This document shows positions 20,414 to 33,220 of a stretch of 64,000 nt of DNA, piece by piece. Below the pieces are notes generated by a model that was given only the letters and a program-made list of their open reading frames with translations, did no database searches and was not told the DNA's origin. The translations under genes were made by a program, and so were the position numbers. This stretch comes from Turritopsis dohrnii (Eukaryota; Cnidaria; Hydrozoa; Anthoathecata; Oceaniidae), in assembly GCA_027922465.2 (NCBI GenBank), contig BQMF02000001.1:1860001-1924000 (forward strand), in the 5' to 3' direction. Within the stretch, counting starts at the first letter, position 1. Each line of letters opens with the position of its first letter.

Positions 20414-22223
20414 TGGTGCTGAGAACAGTAGATATCACCGACGAACTGACTGCTGAGAAGTTACAAGGTGGCTGTACTTTGTATTGATTTCCTATACATT
20501 ATATATATAAATGTAGTGAGAAAGAATTTAGGCGCCGAAACTGTAGATATATAAAATAAAGAGGTGGGTGAATAAGACACAAACAAGGCGGAAACAGTGA
20601 CAATTTTTCATTTTGTAAATGCTGTTACACCATTCTTTAAAAATATTATGCTTCCTAATTCTATACGTTAAATATCTCTGTAAAAATAGTACAAAATGTA
20701 CATGTCTTTTGAGAAAAACGTTCACACTGTACCACCACAAACGTGCTCTGCGAGTTGTACGCACATAACAACTTTGAATCTCCTTCAGATAAGGTGTAGC
20801 AATTCATCAGAAGCACTAATAATGAAATTCACAAAATCCTAAAGTTTATGCTTCTCGAAACGAGGGGAAAAAACAAACAAATACCTCGCTGTATTCAATA
20901 TGGAATAACAGTTTATTATTTACTTGCCATGGAATAACTCGCCTTTGTAAATAAGAATTTTATCCGTTAATAGCAATGATCACAACAATGGCAATGATCA
21001 TAACTTAATTACATACGATTCACACACGAGTCACAAGCGAATAAAGACATGTCATATACGAATACTTGTGGGTCACTTGCGAGTACATGCGAGAGGAATC
21101 GAAGAAACGCTGGATTGGAAGGGAACAAGTTTAATACTTGTTTCTCACTTGTTAATTATGTTTGAATGCTAGCAGCATCCTTTTTGGACCTTCTCCCTTA
21201 TAAGTTATCTCCATAATCATTTATAATCACTGTGTAGAGGTTACAAAAGAAGAATATAGGGGCTTCAAAAGAAGCTTTTCACTGAACGAAAGCATCGTAA
21301 GCTGGGTTTCCACTTCTATGGATCAGACTGGATTGGGTCGGAAAAGCCAGTCCGATCTGTATAACTTGCTTTCGACTTAAAGTTGGCAAGTATAGATTCA
21401 AAGTTTTTTTGTATACAAATACGGGATCCCTTTTGCTGTTTTTATTATAATGGGGGCTCAAGCAGATCGTTCATTATGATAAAAACAGCAATTGATATAC
21501 ATGAAAAGGTTTTGGGTTTGACAAAAAGCCTTGTTGTTTACATGTACACAACATGTCTGCCATTATGATTACGTATCACATGAGTTTTCATTGGTGCAAA
21601 ATTGATCCGGTCCTAGTTATTCCACGACAGATGGAGAAAATATTTAAAAAGTTCAACTTTTTTGGGGGATTGCTTTGGATCGTCCTGGATGACAAAAAAT
21701 GATCGTTCTACATATACACGGATCAAAAATTCGATCTGATTCCCCAGTCTAATCCAAAGAAACCCAACCCAAACTAAAAAATAGTAGTTACCTCGATTGT
21801 TTCTTTCGTTTAGGTAAAAGTAGAGGTCTGTAATAATTTTATTTGTCAGTCTTTCAGCTGCTAAACTTTTACTTATATTAAATAGTGCTTCGTGTCTTTG
21901 ATGGAAAACTTAGCTAACTCTCGCCCAGTCGTTGTCATCTACTTACTATTCGTTTGTATAAGCATACCTACGGTGAATAAAGTTTTCACATCGACTGCGC
22001 TTCGTTTTATAATAAAATTGAGATGACAACTTGAAATAATTTTTTAACAGAATCATAAAATTTGACCGAGAACTGAAGTTTCTTTTACTTGCCAGTATTT
22101 CAGAATCCAAGCCTCTTAAATAGAGAAGACATAGACATAGAGAAGATTCTAGGTTGAGTTCAAAACGTTTAAAACTGTGTAAGTTGCAGAAGTTGAGAAA
22201 TTTTTCAGGGTCAATTGTAACAT

Positions 22224-22409
22224 CTCACTTTGTAATCCCGTCTCACTTTGTAATCCACCCTGTCGCACTTTGTAATCCACCCTATCGCACTTTGTAATCC
22301 ACCCTGTCGCACTTTGTAATCCACCCTGTCGCACTTTGTAATCCCGTCTCACTTTGTAATCCACCCTGTCGCACTTTGTAATCCTTGTTGTCGCAGTTTG
22401 TAATCCGCC
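22224..22409. repeat. Minisatellite, ~22-bp unit, about eight copies
   Basis: Tandem copies of CACTTTGTAATCCACCCTGTCG with point variants (CCCTATCG, CCCGTCT). Units shortened to about 15 bp occur at both ends and in the middle. The longest antisense ORF (22149-22364) simply translates the repeat. Confidence 0.9.
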
Positions 22410-23838
22410 ATTTTTATTTACGGCTCATTCAGCCCATCTTTTTTACTGCACATGCGCGATTTTGGTTTTAATTATGCGGTCACCACCTGATAGCCCTTGA
22501 AAAGTTACCTGGTGAAGACGTTCATGTGTTTTGCCTAATTATACGGGGCGCACAATCGCCATGTCGAATTAAATACTTTCATTCGGGTAAAATTCGAACA
22601 AAATAAGAACAACCTGAGGCTCAAATCATTATTCTAAAAATTAAGAATATCTTAAGCCTGAATTTTCTAATAAAATAAGAACAATTCATTATAAGAATAA
22701 TCCCATAATTCTATCAATGGCAAATTGCTTAGAAGTTTGTTGTTTTTTTCACCTTGCATACTCACATCGAGTCATTATTGAACAGCAACCATGCTCTTAA
22801 ACAGTTTAATTTTACTGGAAGTTTAATAAGAACAAAAATGAGGCTGAAATCTGATACTGTGTTCTTAAACTAAGAACAAAATGAGAACAATTCAGGCTGA
22901 AAAAGGCTCAAAAAATAAGAACAGCCAGCCTCAGGTCAGATTTTACTGGTTCTTCTAAAAAGAAAGCGTGAAGATGCATATGTACAAAATTGTGAAAACA
23001 GAAATTTAGTCGAAAAAACCCAAGGACCTCATTGAGGAATTATGATGAGGCAACACCAGCCTCAGGACGAAAATTAAGATTCCTTATCAAAAAAATCCCG
23101 TGTATTCATTGACCATTGAAGTTGAACAAAAACTGTTAATAACTTCTTCGATGTTGTAAGTCAACTAATGACAGGTAGCTCAATTTCCTAAAAATTCACC
23201 AGTGTTTTCCTTTCGTGTTCTCGTTTTTCTTCTTCAGTTACTGTGTTCAAAGTCCTGATTTTTTTCACATTTCATATTTCATTAACAGATGTTTTTCCTT
23301 GCTTAATTACCTTCTATGATTTCTCTTTTTTTTTCTCATTGTAATATCATCTCTCAATGATAACAATCATGTCTTAAAAACCCAACCAAATCAAAGTTAT
23401 ATATATAGAAAAGACAAATTTAAAAACAATTTGTAAATGCCTTTTAAGTAGTTTATTTACATGAGAAAAAGACTGGTAACGAGGTTTACCAAAAGAAGCG
23501 AAGCTCAAAATGAAAAACGTGCGGGTTGTTCTTCTTCAGCATAAAATTCAACAGGGGGTATTATAATACTTTTACAATAGCACCAGATGAGAGTTGAAAA
23601 GATTTAGTCACAGTTATTGAATATTTACTGGATCAAGACACATTTGTACAACATGAACAATTCTGCAAAATAAACCTTCTCTGACTGTATATTGTATTGT
23701 TCGCTGACTCGAATTTTTTAGTTATATATTATATATATATCTGAAGCAGCTATCTTTATATATAAGCTATTTCGAATTGTTATTGAAGTTACATGAACAG
23801 TTTCTTGAACTGCCTTGTACGGTTAAAGAACATGAACT

Positions 23839-26800
23839 ATGCCAAAAGAGGAAAATATCACAGATACAACACTAGCAAAGGAGCCAGATATCCCTTCTTT
23901 AAGTCAACCAGTTGTGACGAATTCCAAATTAGAAAATGAGGGAGACTCTGATCCAATAGACAATATTTCTTCTTTACGAAATGGCCAAGATAGTTCAAAA
24001 GACGATTCTGAAGAAATGCATGATGCAAATAAATTGAAAGATGAAGATGACAATACAAAATTAAAACAAAGTGAAAATGGAACATTGCTATCATGTGGTG
24101 GAGAATTTGGTGCTGACGATAATGGAAATATCAATGCAAGTGATTTAGCATTAAGTGATATTCAGACTGCTTCAGACATAAGGTTCTTTATATGCGGAAC
24201 CTGTAAAAATAATCCCATTCTTATTGGATCCACCCCGAAACTTTTACCATGCTTGCATTCATTTTGTGATACCTGTTTGAAAGAACGATATGAAAAACAA
24301 AAACAGTCTTATAGCTCTAATGCAACTCCTAGACTAAAATGCCCTTCATGTGGACAAGAATTTTTAGTTGCTGCAAATGATCACCCCACATCAGGATTTT
24401 TGAATAATCAATTTGTTATTGAATCAACACCAACGTGTAAAGGAAGTATTGAACCAGACAATCACCAATGTACATCATGTGATGATAAAAGTATAGCCAC
24501 ATCCTATTGTTTGAATTGTAATGAATGGTTATGTGATGTATGTGTAAAAGCACATCAGCGTGTGAAAGTTACAAAAGATCATATTATACAAAAACAATCA
24601 GGACGTAATTCTCCTGGCCCAGCTACAGTAGATCACGTGCAAATAGCAAAGGAAAAGCCATTATTTTGTAAAATCCACGCTCAAGAGCAGCTTAAATTAT
24701 TTTGTGCAAACTGTGATAAATTAACTTGTCGAGATTGTCAGTTGGTAGAGCATAAGGATCACAGATACCAATTTATTGATGAAGCAGCTCTCAAGCACCG
24801 AGACATATTAAAAAAACTGTTACAATATTTGCAAATTAATTTGGGATTGCTGAAAGAAACCATTGTTGATGTCGAAAAAGTTAGTGATGGCCTAAGTTCA
24901 CAAGAAAAAGAAATCGAAAAAGAAATTGAAAAAGCATTTCAATCTTTGACAAGTGCAATTAAAACCCGACAGGAACAACTTGTTAAAGAACTAAAAAATC
25001 TGATATCTACAAAGCAATCATTACTTGCCAAACAAAAAAAGGATTTAACACAAATGAGAATAATTTTGGAACATAATCATGATTTTGCTGATTTTGCGGT
25101 GAAAGGAGGCAGTAATATAGCGTTGCTGTATAGCCGAAAAGTTCTAGGAACCAGATTGCACAATCTTAACAGTCTGAAATATCGACAACGACCTCTGGCA
25201 TTAACTGATTTGAAATTTAGTATGGATGTTGATAAACTTACTTCGTATTTCTGTAAAGTAGGTGCTGTGTATTCACATGAAGATATGCAACGTAAGATTG
25301 ATAATTACAGCAGTCGGACCCCAAATACTACTGTACCAAGGACTATGGTCTTATCATCCCGCATTTATTCGAAAAGTCAACAAAGTCCCGTCGAAACTAT
25401 TATTTCTATGAACAAAAGAGCTACTGTACCAAATGTCTCAACGTCAGGTTATATAAATTTGTCAAAACAAGGATCTCTTGGGATAGCAGGTCAACAGTCA
25501 CTAAGAAGTACACCAGTTTCACCGAAAACATACAATTTGAATGTTAGTAGACATCCATCTAGTTCAAATCAGGAAATGATTGTTCTTTCATCATCGAGCC
25601 ACAGGTCAAACAGTGACATATCTTCGAAGAAAGATAGTGTTGGTAACAAGTACATTCAACATCCCTATGAACGCCACAGCTCTAATCATTCAGGAAAAAC
25701 ATCTGGACTTGAAACAAATTCACATTTTCATATTCAAAACTATCAGCAAGTTCCAAAAGTGCCAGTTAATCACGAGGTCAGGGAATTCAAAAGATCTATA
25801 GTCACAAAGTCCCCAATAGGTGAACTTGTTCCAGCCTGGTCAAATTCACTTTCATTAAAAAGTAACACAATTGACCAACTTAGGAAAATGGTAGAAGAAG
25901 CTTCAACAACACCAGTTTCTAATAATATTGCACAAGATACCAAATTTGTAAATGCAGTAACAACTTCAACAGGCACCACTTCCGTTCCACCAAACAGATC
26001 CGGCAGTAACACTCCAGTCACTATTAAAGAAGAAGATGTAGATTCCAGTGAACATATGGTCAGTATTATTGTTCCAAACTATATAGAAAATGGTTATATT
26101 TGTGAATTAATTAACTAGGTTACGTTAATGAAGCCACAATCTGAGTTATTGTCTGGTAAGTTCTTGTAAAGCAGAAAGTTGAAAAAATAACATTTGAGGA
26201 TAATAGTTTCTTTTTGAAATATAAAGATGTTCTTTGAATCTCTTAAAATCACGATTACAGGTGAGATTTAAAAACTCACTGTATACAATGCTATTACATT
26301 CACAACTAATTTTCATGAAATTATTATTTGTGCTATTAAGCCATTGTTAAACTAAACATCACCACCAGGTTCTTCAACCAAGTTATAGAAAAATGCTTGT
26401 AAGCCTTCACTATGTTAACTGTGATGGCTACAGCTGGATGTCAACAAGCAACTATGGCGTCGTATTTTGAGCTTTTATTTCAACTTCAAACTTAAATAAC
26501 TAACGAAAACTTGTGTAAAAGGAATGGTACTAGACTCTTCTCAATTTTAAATCAGATCACTTAAACGGACACCACAGTTGTATTCTTGTGAATTGAAAAT
26601 GTTTGGAATTAAAGTGATTGAAGTATTGAAATTCAATTTTCATTAAATTTGGATGTCAACATATTATTTTTCATTCATTGGTTGAACAGTTCCTTGGAAT
26701 GTTTTCATTTCACATGGATTTTTAATTCTGATATCCTCTGTGAAAATGTTTTAGTTATCCATGATGTAGTCGATGTAACCACAATAACAGATATATTGTT

Positions 26801-29687
26801 TTGTTTCAAGGGTGTCCATTGTTCTCAAGATGGACTTGGTACCGATGGTACCTTTGATGAAGGGCAAAATGAAGACTATTGTGGTGTTTGCCGGAATGGT
26901 GGTCAATTGTTATGTTGTGATTCTTGCCCCAAAGTATATCATTTGAATTGTCATATACCTGCTCTCACCGATCTACCTAGGTATGTTGTTCATTCCTGTT
27001 TTCTGAGAAGGATTTATTACTACCACAGAATGGGACAATTTATAAGATAAATTTTGAGTTGAGGGGGTTCAATAAATCTGTATTATGGAAAGAGGCCCCA
27101 CCATGGTTGGGGCCGATGTGCCAAGAAAATTTTCGAAAAATACTTCCTCTAGATTGGCTATAAAAGCACTTAAAATCTATAACTTCAACATGATTTTCAT
27201 TTATCTGTCCAAGGGATAAAACTATCAGGGAAATATCAACATTTCAATTTCAAGAAAAATATAATAAATCTTTAATAAATTAACTTATATAATGACTAAG
27301 CAATAGATTATGGATGATGGACAAAAGAAAAGGTGCATGCATTTTTTTCAGTTGATTTTTCATAAGGCAAAAATTGTGATTTTGTAATATAGTTAAATAT
27401 AGATTAACCTGTTACATGGTAGATATTTCTATTATATATACGGGGAAAATTGGCAAAAAATTGGTTGGTTTTTGATAAAAATATCGTGTGGGTTACAACT
27501 TTCGGGATTACAAAGAGGAGTAGGTGAATTACACATTGGGCTTACAAGTTGGGGCCTAAACAATAAAAAACGTTACAGAATTCATATACCATTCTCTTAT
27601 AGTTTACGTTTTTTTTCTTTCTGCTTTCATCGCGTGGTTTTCATCTTCAGCTTTCTTTTCTTAACAGATTTTTCTTTTATAGTGATTCGTGGAGTTGTGG
27701 TTTATGCTTTAAAGTTGGACCAGAGACGAAAGCAGGTGTGAGACCTGTATACCATTATTCATTGTAGCAATACAAAACATGGCTTTCTTTTCTGGAATTG
27801 ATGAAATAAATTTTTCTTTTCATTCAGGAAGCAAGAGGAGGCACGCTGATAAATTAAGCGATTTGGAAACCAAAGTAAGTTCAAAATCTTTTATGGCTAT
27901 TGATGTTTCAGTTTTCATTTTAAAGATTGACTATGCAAATGAAGCTCACATTTGTTGTTAAATGGATAGTTCGTCAAAGGGAAATTTTTAAGACACACTA
28001 TTTAGCCGTCAAGTATGCAAGTTTTAGTTGAAGCGTGCTACGAACGTTCCCTTTTGCTTCTCAGTACAAAATCGTTACATACTTTCGTAAGAGATAGTTC
28101 TTCGTTGCCTTTCCTGATAACTCTTTTGTCCTGTGTCAATTCCTATACACATTTTTTAAAATTGATTTCCGTAAGTTTTCAGAACGAAATCATGAATTTG
28201 TCCCAAATATTATTTTCGAAAATCTCTCTATCATTCTCTCACTTTTCGGTTCTAGCTTGCTGAAAAGATTTTATTGACATTATTTGTCCATCCAGACAGC
28301 TTACCATTCCACCATAAAGTCAGCAAAGTGGTATGTTGTCAGCTTCGAACCAACTCTTTCGTCATTCCTTTCTACATCTTCAAATAATTATGAAGATCGT
28401 ATAATCTTTCCTTGTTTACCTTATTACACGAAATTAACGTGGGAATTAATTTACGCGGATTTCAAAAATCCGCGCTAATTAAAAACGTGTTAATTTGTGC
28501 CACATGTAATTTAACCGCCCATTAATTAATGTATCGTGTAATATAATCCCTCGTTATTTTGCGATATGTTTCAATGTTTGAAAGCAAATTGTTGAAATTC
28601 AGTAAAAACGACAGGTTTTCTATTTTTTATGAAAGTTATTTAACGGAATAAAACATATATAAAAATACAAATATAACGAGTCACTCGGACAGTTTGAAAC
28701 CTTACCACGCCAAAGTTATAACCGGTATCTACGATTACCTGTGAGTTCAGAGAAAGGAAAAGCAATAAATGAAGGTTTGATGGAATGCAGCGGGGGATAG
28801 GAGAGGCATTAAACGATGCAAGATTAAACTATGAGTGCTTTGATCCATTAGCATAATCGTTTAGCAGACATTAGCATGCACACGGTTTTTATTTAGTTTT
28901 CATTCTTGTGTTTTATGAGGTATACGACTTTGGTAACTCTGTAAACATTGAAGCTTTTGATTTCCTTTCGGTATTCGAAAATACACCTTCCAAATCATTT
29001 TAACTAATCCAAAGTCAAAACTACAAAAATCAAAATCCGCGTTAATTTAATACCATTTAAATACTACAGTCCTTGAACCGTGTTAATTAAAGCACACTTT
29101 TAGAAAGTCTCTTTGTCCATCCGCGTTAATTTGTGACCGCGTTAATTTGTGGCGCACTAAATAGTCGGCCTGTTATTTCGTGTAATGAAGGTAATTTGGT
29201 TCATGCCTTTTTTTTTTATCCAACATGTAACGAAACTGTGAACAGGTCACATATTAAGAACTAACTTAAGTTCATCCTCCTCCATTTTTGCAGCAGGTTC
29301 CTGATTACTATAAAGTCATTACCAAGCCGATGGACTTGATGACAGTATTGACGAAGATGAATCGACAACATTTTGAACACTATCGTAACCTTGAAGAATT
29401 CATTTCAGACATCCGTCTCATCTTCTCCAACTGTTTCATTTACAATTCTGTATGGGTTTACTTCATCTTATTCCTAGTAACATTTTTTACTGAGAATGAG
29501 CCTTGGTGTTTTTCTATGAAAGTGTCTTTTGCTTTTTGTTTAGGCTGATTCAGAAGTTTGTAAAATGGGGCGACGCTTAGAAAACCAGTTTGATGGATTA
29601 TTGAAAAGATACGCACCTGAAGCGAATGCTTACCCGGGAAACGAACCAAAGTTGAAGCGACGCAAGGAAGATGAAAACGAGTGTTGA
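23839..29687 (+). CDS. TRIM33/TRIM24-like: TIF1-family TRIM protein: RING, two B-boxes, coiled coil, PHD, bromodomain (~954 aa)
   Basis: Exons: 23839-26058, 26811-26980, 27683-27735, 27828-27874, 28256-28330, 29294-29449, 29544-29687 (TGA). Phases agree; total 2,865 nt. The first exon holds a C3HC4 RING (residues ~117-175, [12 protein letters not shown]...[11 protein letters not shown]...CPSCG), B-box 1 (~210-255), B-box 2 (~275-315, [13 protein letters not shown]) and a coiled coil (~315-420), then a long Ser/Thr/Asn-rich linker. The second and third exons give the PHD finger ([20 protein letters not shown] ... WSCGLC). The last three give the bromodomain ([14 protein letters not shown] ... 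CFIYNS ADSEV) and a basic KLKRRK tail. The domain order and the PHD-bromo spacing are those of TRIM24/28/33/66. These are nuclear E3 ligases or co-regulators that read histone H3 and, for TRIM33, act on SMAD4. Invertebrates usually have a single TIF1 gene, so one vertebrate name should not be preferred. Confidence 0.92.
28415..29194. mobile_element. MITE of ~780 bp filling most of a TIF1 intron
   Basis: Ends read TTACCTTATTACACGAAA on the left and, reverse-complemented, TTACCTTCATTACACGAAA on the right. Inside, many words of the type CGCG(T/G)TAATTTGTG and CCGCGCTAATTAA occur in both orientations. No ORF with a domain. It lies between the bromodomain exons at 28256-28330 and 29294-29449 and is removed with the intron. 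A clear target duplication was not found. Confidence 0.6.
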
Positions 29688-29981
29688 TGTTCTTGTGTGT
29701 GTGTTTTTTTACAGGGACGATTAATCCTGTCATTGCTGTAACCATTGTTTGTAAAAAAATATTTCGAAAGTATATTTAGTAGGATGTAGAAGTTAAACTT
29801 GTGACTATTTTCAATATGTAACTTTTAGGTTTAGAGCATCATAGTGTTTCCTGTTTTATTTATAATTACTTACAATGCTCAAAATATTGTACATATTTCT
29901 GGTCTCTTTTATCTCGCATTGGATACCTCGTTCCCACTCCCCTACCCCCAACTCAGTTACTTCCCCCTCAATAAAAATGTC
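29688..29981. other. TIF1 3' flank
   Basis: AT-rich sequence following the TIF1 stop, expected to contain its 3' UTR. No further coding signal. Confidence 0.5.
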
Positions 29982-30037
29982 AATACAATGTTGGAACACA
30001 ATCTTCTGTTGAGTCACCATAGCGACCTGACTCATAA
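29982..30037 (+). repeat. 56-bp direct repeat, left copy, abutting a TIR element
   Basis: Begins AATACAATGTTGG and ends CCTGACTCATAA, exactly at the first base of the TIR element at 30038. By my alignment it matches 31462-31517 at 51 of 56 positions. Confidence 0.8.
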
Positions 30038-31461
30038 CAGGGCTCCCACTCGGCATAAAATCATAAAATTTCATAAAAAATGGAAAAAAATGCCTGTTGT
30101 CATAAAAAAAAAGCATAAAATTGGCCTAAAAGCATAAAAAATCTGCCCGCAATTTTTCGCTGCTGTGAATAAATAACATGTCCATCATGAATAGGAGATG
30201 ACTTTCAGGAAGCAGATAATTTTTCGTCATTCTGTGCAGATGTACCTTATTTGTAGTGTTACTGTGCTGTGCTTCTATTAGACTATGAAATTATGATTTA
30301 CTTTAGATTTAGTATAGTATAATTTAGTGTTCTGGGCTTCTATTAATCTATGAAATTATAAGATGTTCAAGAAGAAAAAGAATTTGTGCTTGCTACAATT
30401 TGTGCTCCTATCCCATTTGTTGTTTCTATTTAACTGTGAAAAGAGGACGCATTACCTCAATCAATACATTGACATAAAAAGTTGCTTCATAGATGTCGAG
30501 TGCTTCATTGTTTGTGCTATTGTTTTCCTAGAAAAGCTTGCGAAACCTTTGAAATGGTACTTCAGTTTAGTGTTTAGTTCACCATATTACCAAGCCAGCC
30601 ACATATAAAGTTTGCGATGTTTAAACATTTATACAGTGTTAGCTTTGCTTATAGTTGATAACCAGTTATTTTTACTGGAGTAAGCAAAGCAATTTTTTCA
30701 CAAATTGTCTTTTTTTTTTAGTTTAATTGCTTCATGAAGGAGTTTCTTCTGAAAAACCTGCTCCTTTTATTCGTTTTATATTCGTTCTTATATTAAGCCT
30801 GGAACTGCATGTGTTTTTTTTAATAAAAATGGCTGTTACATTAAGCAATTTTAAACTCAGTTTTAAACAGTTTAGCAGTTTTTCTTGTTACATTGTTATT
30901 GATGAGTCTTTTTTATTATGAGTATTTTTCTGAAGACGTTCTTTTCAAATATATCGTTCCCTATTAGCTACTGCTAGTTCTTGTTCAGCACTTCATACAT
31001 TTTTGAGAGTTGTGACCATTATAGACCTTATTACTACCAGTATATCACTATATTCCACTGCCCTTTTTTATTGATCACTTAGAGCGGTCTATCATTCTAT
31101 CAGCTTAGTACTCTATACTTGCATTGCTTGAATAGTGGACAAAAGTTACACTATATTACACTCCAATTCAGTGATAGGATAGTGATAAAAGGTGAGATAT
31201 AAGACTATTGCACTACATATTTCCATTGTTTTGACAGTGAACTAAAGTTGCCTTTCATAATAGCTTATTTCCTGCCCTCTATATTTGCTATAAAGACTAA
31301 AATGCCTCAGTAAAAAAAACATAACTTTTTACGGTCTTGCCTTCTCTGGCCTCCAAAATGGCACAAAAGGGCATAAAATCTTATCCGTCAACATAAAAAT
31401 ATTGCATTTTTTGGCATAAAATCATAAAAAGAGTTTGTAGCTTATATGAGTGGGAGCCCTG
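30038..31461. mobile_element. TIR element with hAT-like ends (CAGGGCTCCCACTC), ~1.4 kb
   Basis: CAGGGCTCCCACTC at 30038 and GAGTGGGAGCCCTG ending at 31461 are perfect inverted repeats, followed inside by CATAAAATCATAAAA-type sequence at both ends. The CAGGG start and subterminal repeats resemble hAT elements. No 8-bp target duplication is seen directly at the ends. Instead each end abuts a 56-bp direct repeat. Interior ORFs (for example 30363-30608) show no transposase motif, so it is non-autonomous or decayed. Confidence 0.65.
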
Positions 31462-31517
31462 AATACAATGCTGAAACACAATCTTCTGTTTAGTCACCAT
31501 AGTGACCTGACTCACAA
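31462..31517 (+). repeat. 56-bp direct repeat, right copy
   Basis: Begins AATACAATGCTGA immediately after the last base of the TIR element and ends CCTGACTCACAA. Partner of 29982-30037. Confidence 0.8.
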
Positions 31518-33220
31518 GGACTAGTGCAAAATTATGAACACCACAAACGAAAGTACATTTGAATAAGAGCTGTTAAACCATGACTGCTTAAATTTTTGTT
31601 ATATAACATCGTTAAAGCGATGATTTTAAAACAACCTTTTTTTCGCAACATATATCTGTCGTTACACAGGGCTTGATTTACAGCTATGATATAGTATATT
31701 TTGTAAAATATAATAACCTCGGCCTATGTTGGTTGTTTACAGAAAGTTCACCAAACATGAGGAAGCTTTCGTTTGAAGGCACTTATTTAATTAAACTTGA
31801 AAACCGTCAACCTCGCTGAACATTCGCATGACGAAAAGAAAACCTTTCACGAATGATGGTTTTTAAAGCAAATTTCGCAGAAAATCCATTGCGAAAAGGA
31901 AAAAAAAAAAACATTTTTCTCGAAAGGTCGGATTCTATAATTTGTTTTGATTGAACTAGGCTTAAATTTTATGATTTAATTTCCAAACTCCATACAGGGC
32001 CATCGTCAGTGGCTCCAGCCTTTTTTCTCTTCAGGTGTTTGAAAAAAACTTTTTGAATCTTATTCATCATTTACCTTCCGCGATAAATAAACTTTGGCGT
32101 TTAGCTGATTTTAAATATGCAGGCGAAACAAACGCAAAATCTCCCGCCTTTAAGTAAACAAATGTGCCAGTATGAAATTTATCGGGGGAGATTGAGTGAC
32201 TCAAATATAAAATATAAATTGAGTGAGAATGCTTTCTCATTGTGATATTGCATAAAATGAATTAAGGTTGCCTGAAATAAAGTCCAACTCTCTGTAATGA
32301 AAAAACATACGCTGACTAATTACCACTTGGCAACCATTTATGTACTATACTTGACTAACATGAGATGTAAAGCTCCATCTTTTTTGGATTAGCACCTCAT
32401 CAAACTTGACATACACACATGAAGAAACAGTTCGCTTCAACTCACGAAGTCATGCAATGCTACAACTTAGCAAACACCGAAGTCCTAGAGCCATGAGCAC
32501 TTTTGATTTTTGGTTATTAATGTAAAAATGTCACTCTATATCGAAATAGAAATAGAAAACAGAAATGATTCATTGTATACTCGAGCCTACACCACTTGCA
32601 CCACATTATATATATTATCATCACACTCAGAACCACGTCTTATGTAACCACTTAAAGAATGGCCATTTGTCTGAAGTTGATGAGTGAAAAGTGAGTAACA
32701 TTGAATAATTTAACCATTGACAGTGTAGTTTCAAGACCATCTATTAAATCCAAAATACATCTCTATTAAAGAAAAGGAAATCAAAATGAATTTCTGCATA
32801 TCATTGGTAAATTGCTCGAGTCCCCCATGTTCGACTCAGATATCGACTATTTGTTGTGATGATGTTGAATGACGATTCCATCTTCAACTTGAAGACTTGT
32901 AAAAGATGAGCTTTTATTCAGATTATTAAAAGTTCGAACATTTTCCTGTCTTCCAATCAGGTCTGCTGTTTGGGAGACAGTTTTGAGAGCTTTCTCTACG
33001 CGCTTACCCAGATTATTGACAAATCACAAACTTTTTCACACCTTCCTATTATAACTACTTTGAAAGCAAAACAATTCTTTTCTGGTAAGAGAGGACTGGG
33101 ATCTGAAGAAACATTTTTTACGTCACAATCCACAATGAAGGTTTTGATTTCATCCTTTTTTTGTTATCACATATATTGATTCGATTTTAGTCGATTGACT
33201 TTCAAACAAGATATGAAGCG
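31518..33220. other. Intergenic region upstream of the hemicentin-like gene
   Basis: 1.7 kb with no coding exon that I can support. It should contain the promoter and 5' UTR of the matrix-protein gene. The sequence just before 33221 (GATTTTAG, TTCAAACAAG) could include a splice acceptor in the 5' UTR. Confidence 0.45.

Larger units (their letters stand above)
19003..23838. other. Gene-poor region between the Mutator-like element and TIF1
   Basis: 4.8 kb with no multi-exon gene that I can assemble. It contains one possible small ORF (20219-20413), a minisatellite (22224-22409) and diverged repeat sequence. Examples are a GGGTTTCCACTT / AAAGAAACCCAACCC pair around 21300-21775 and AAGAACA..CCTGAGGCT words around 22605-22940. 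The TIF1 promoter should lie in the last kilobase. Confidence 0.45.

Noticed and set aside
22149..22364. Minus-strand ORF of 71 codons
   Set aside because: It is the translation of the 22-bp minisatellite.
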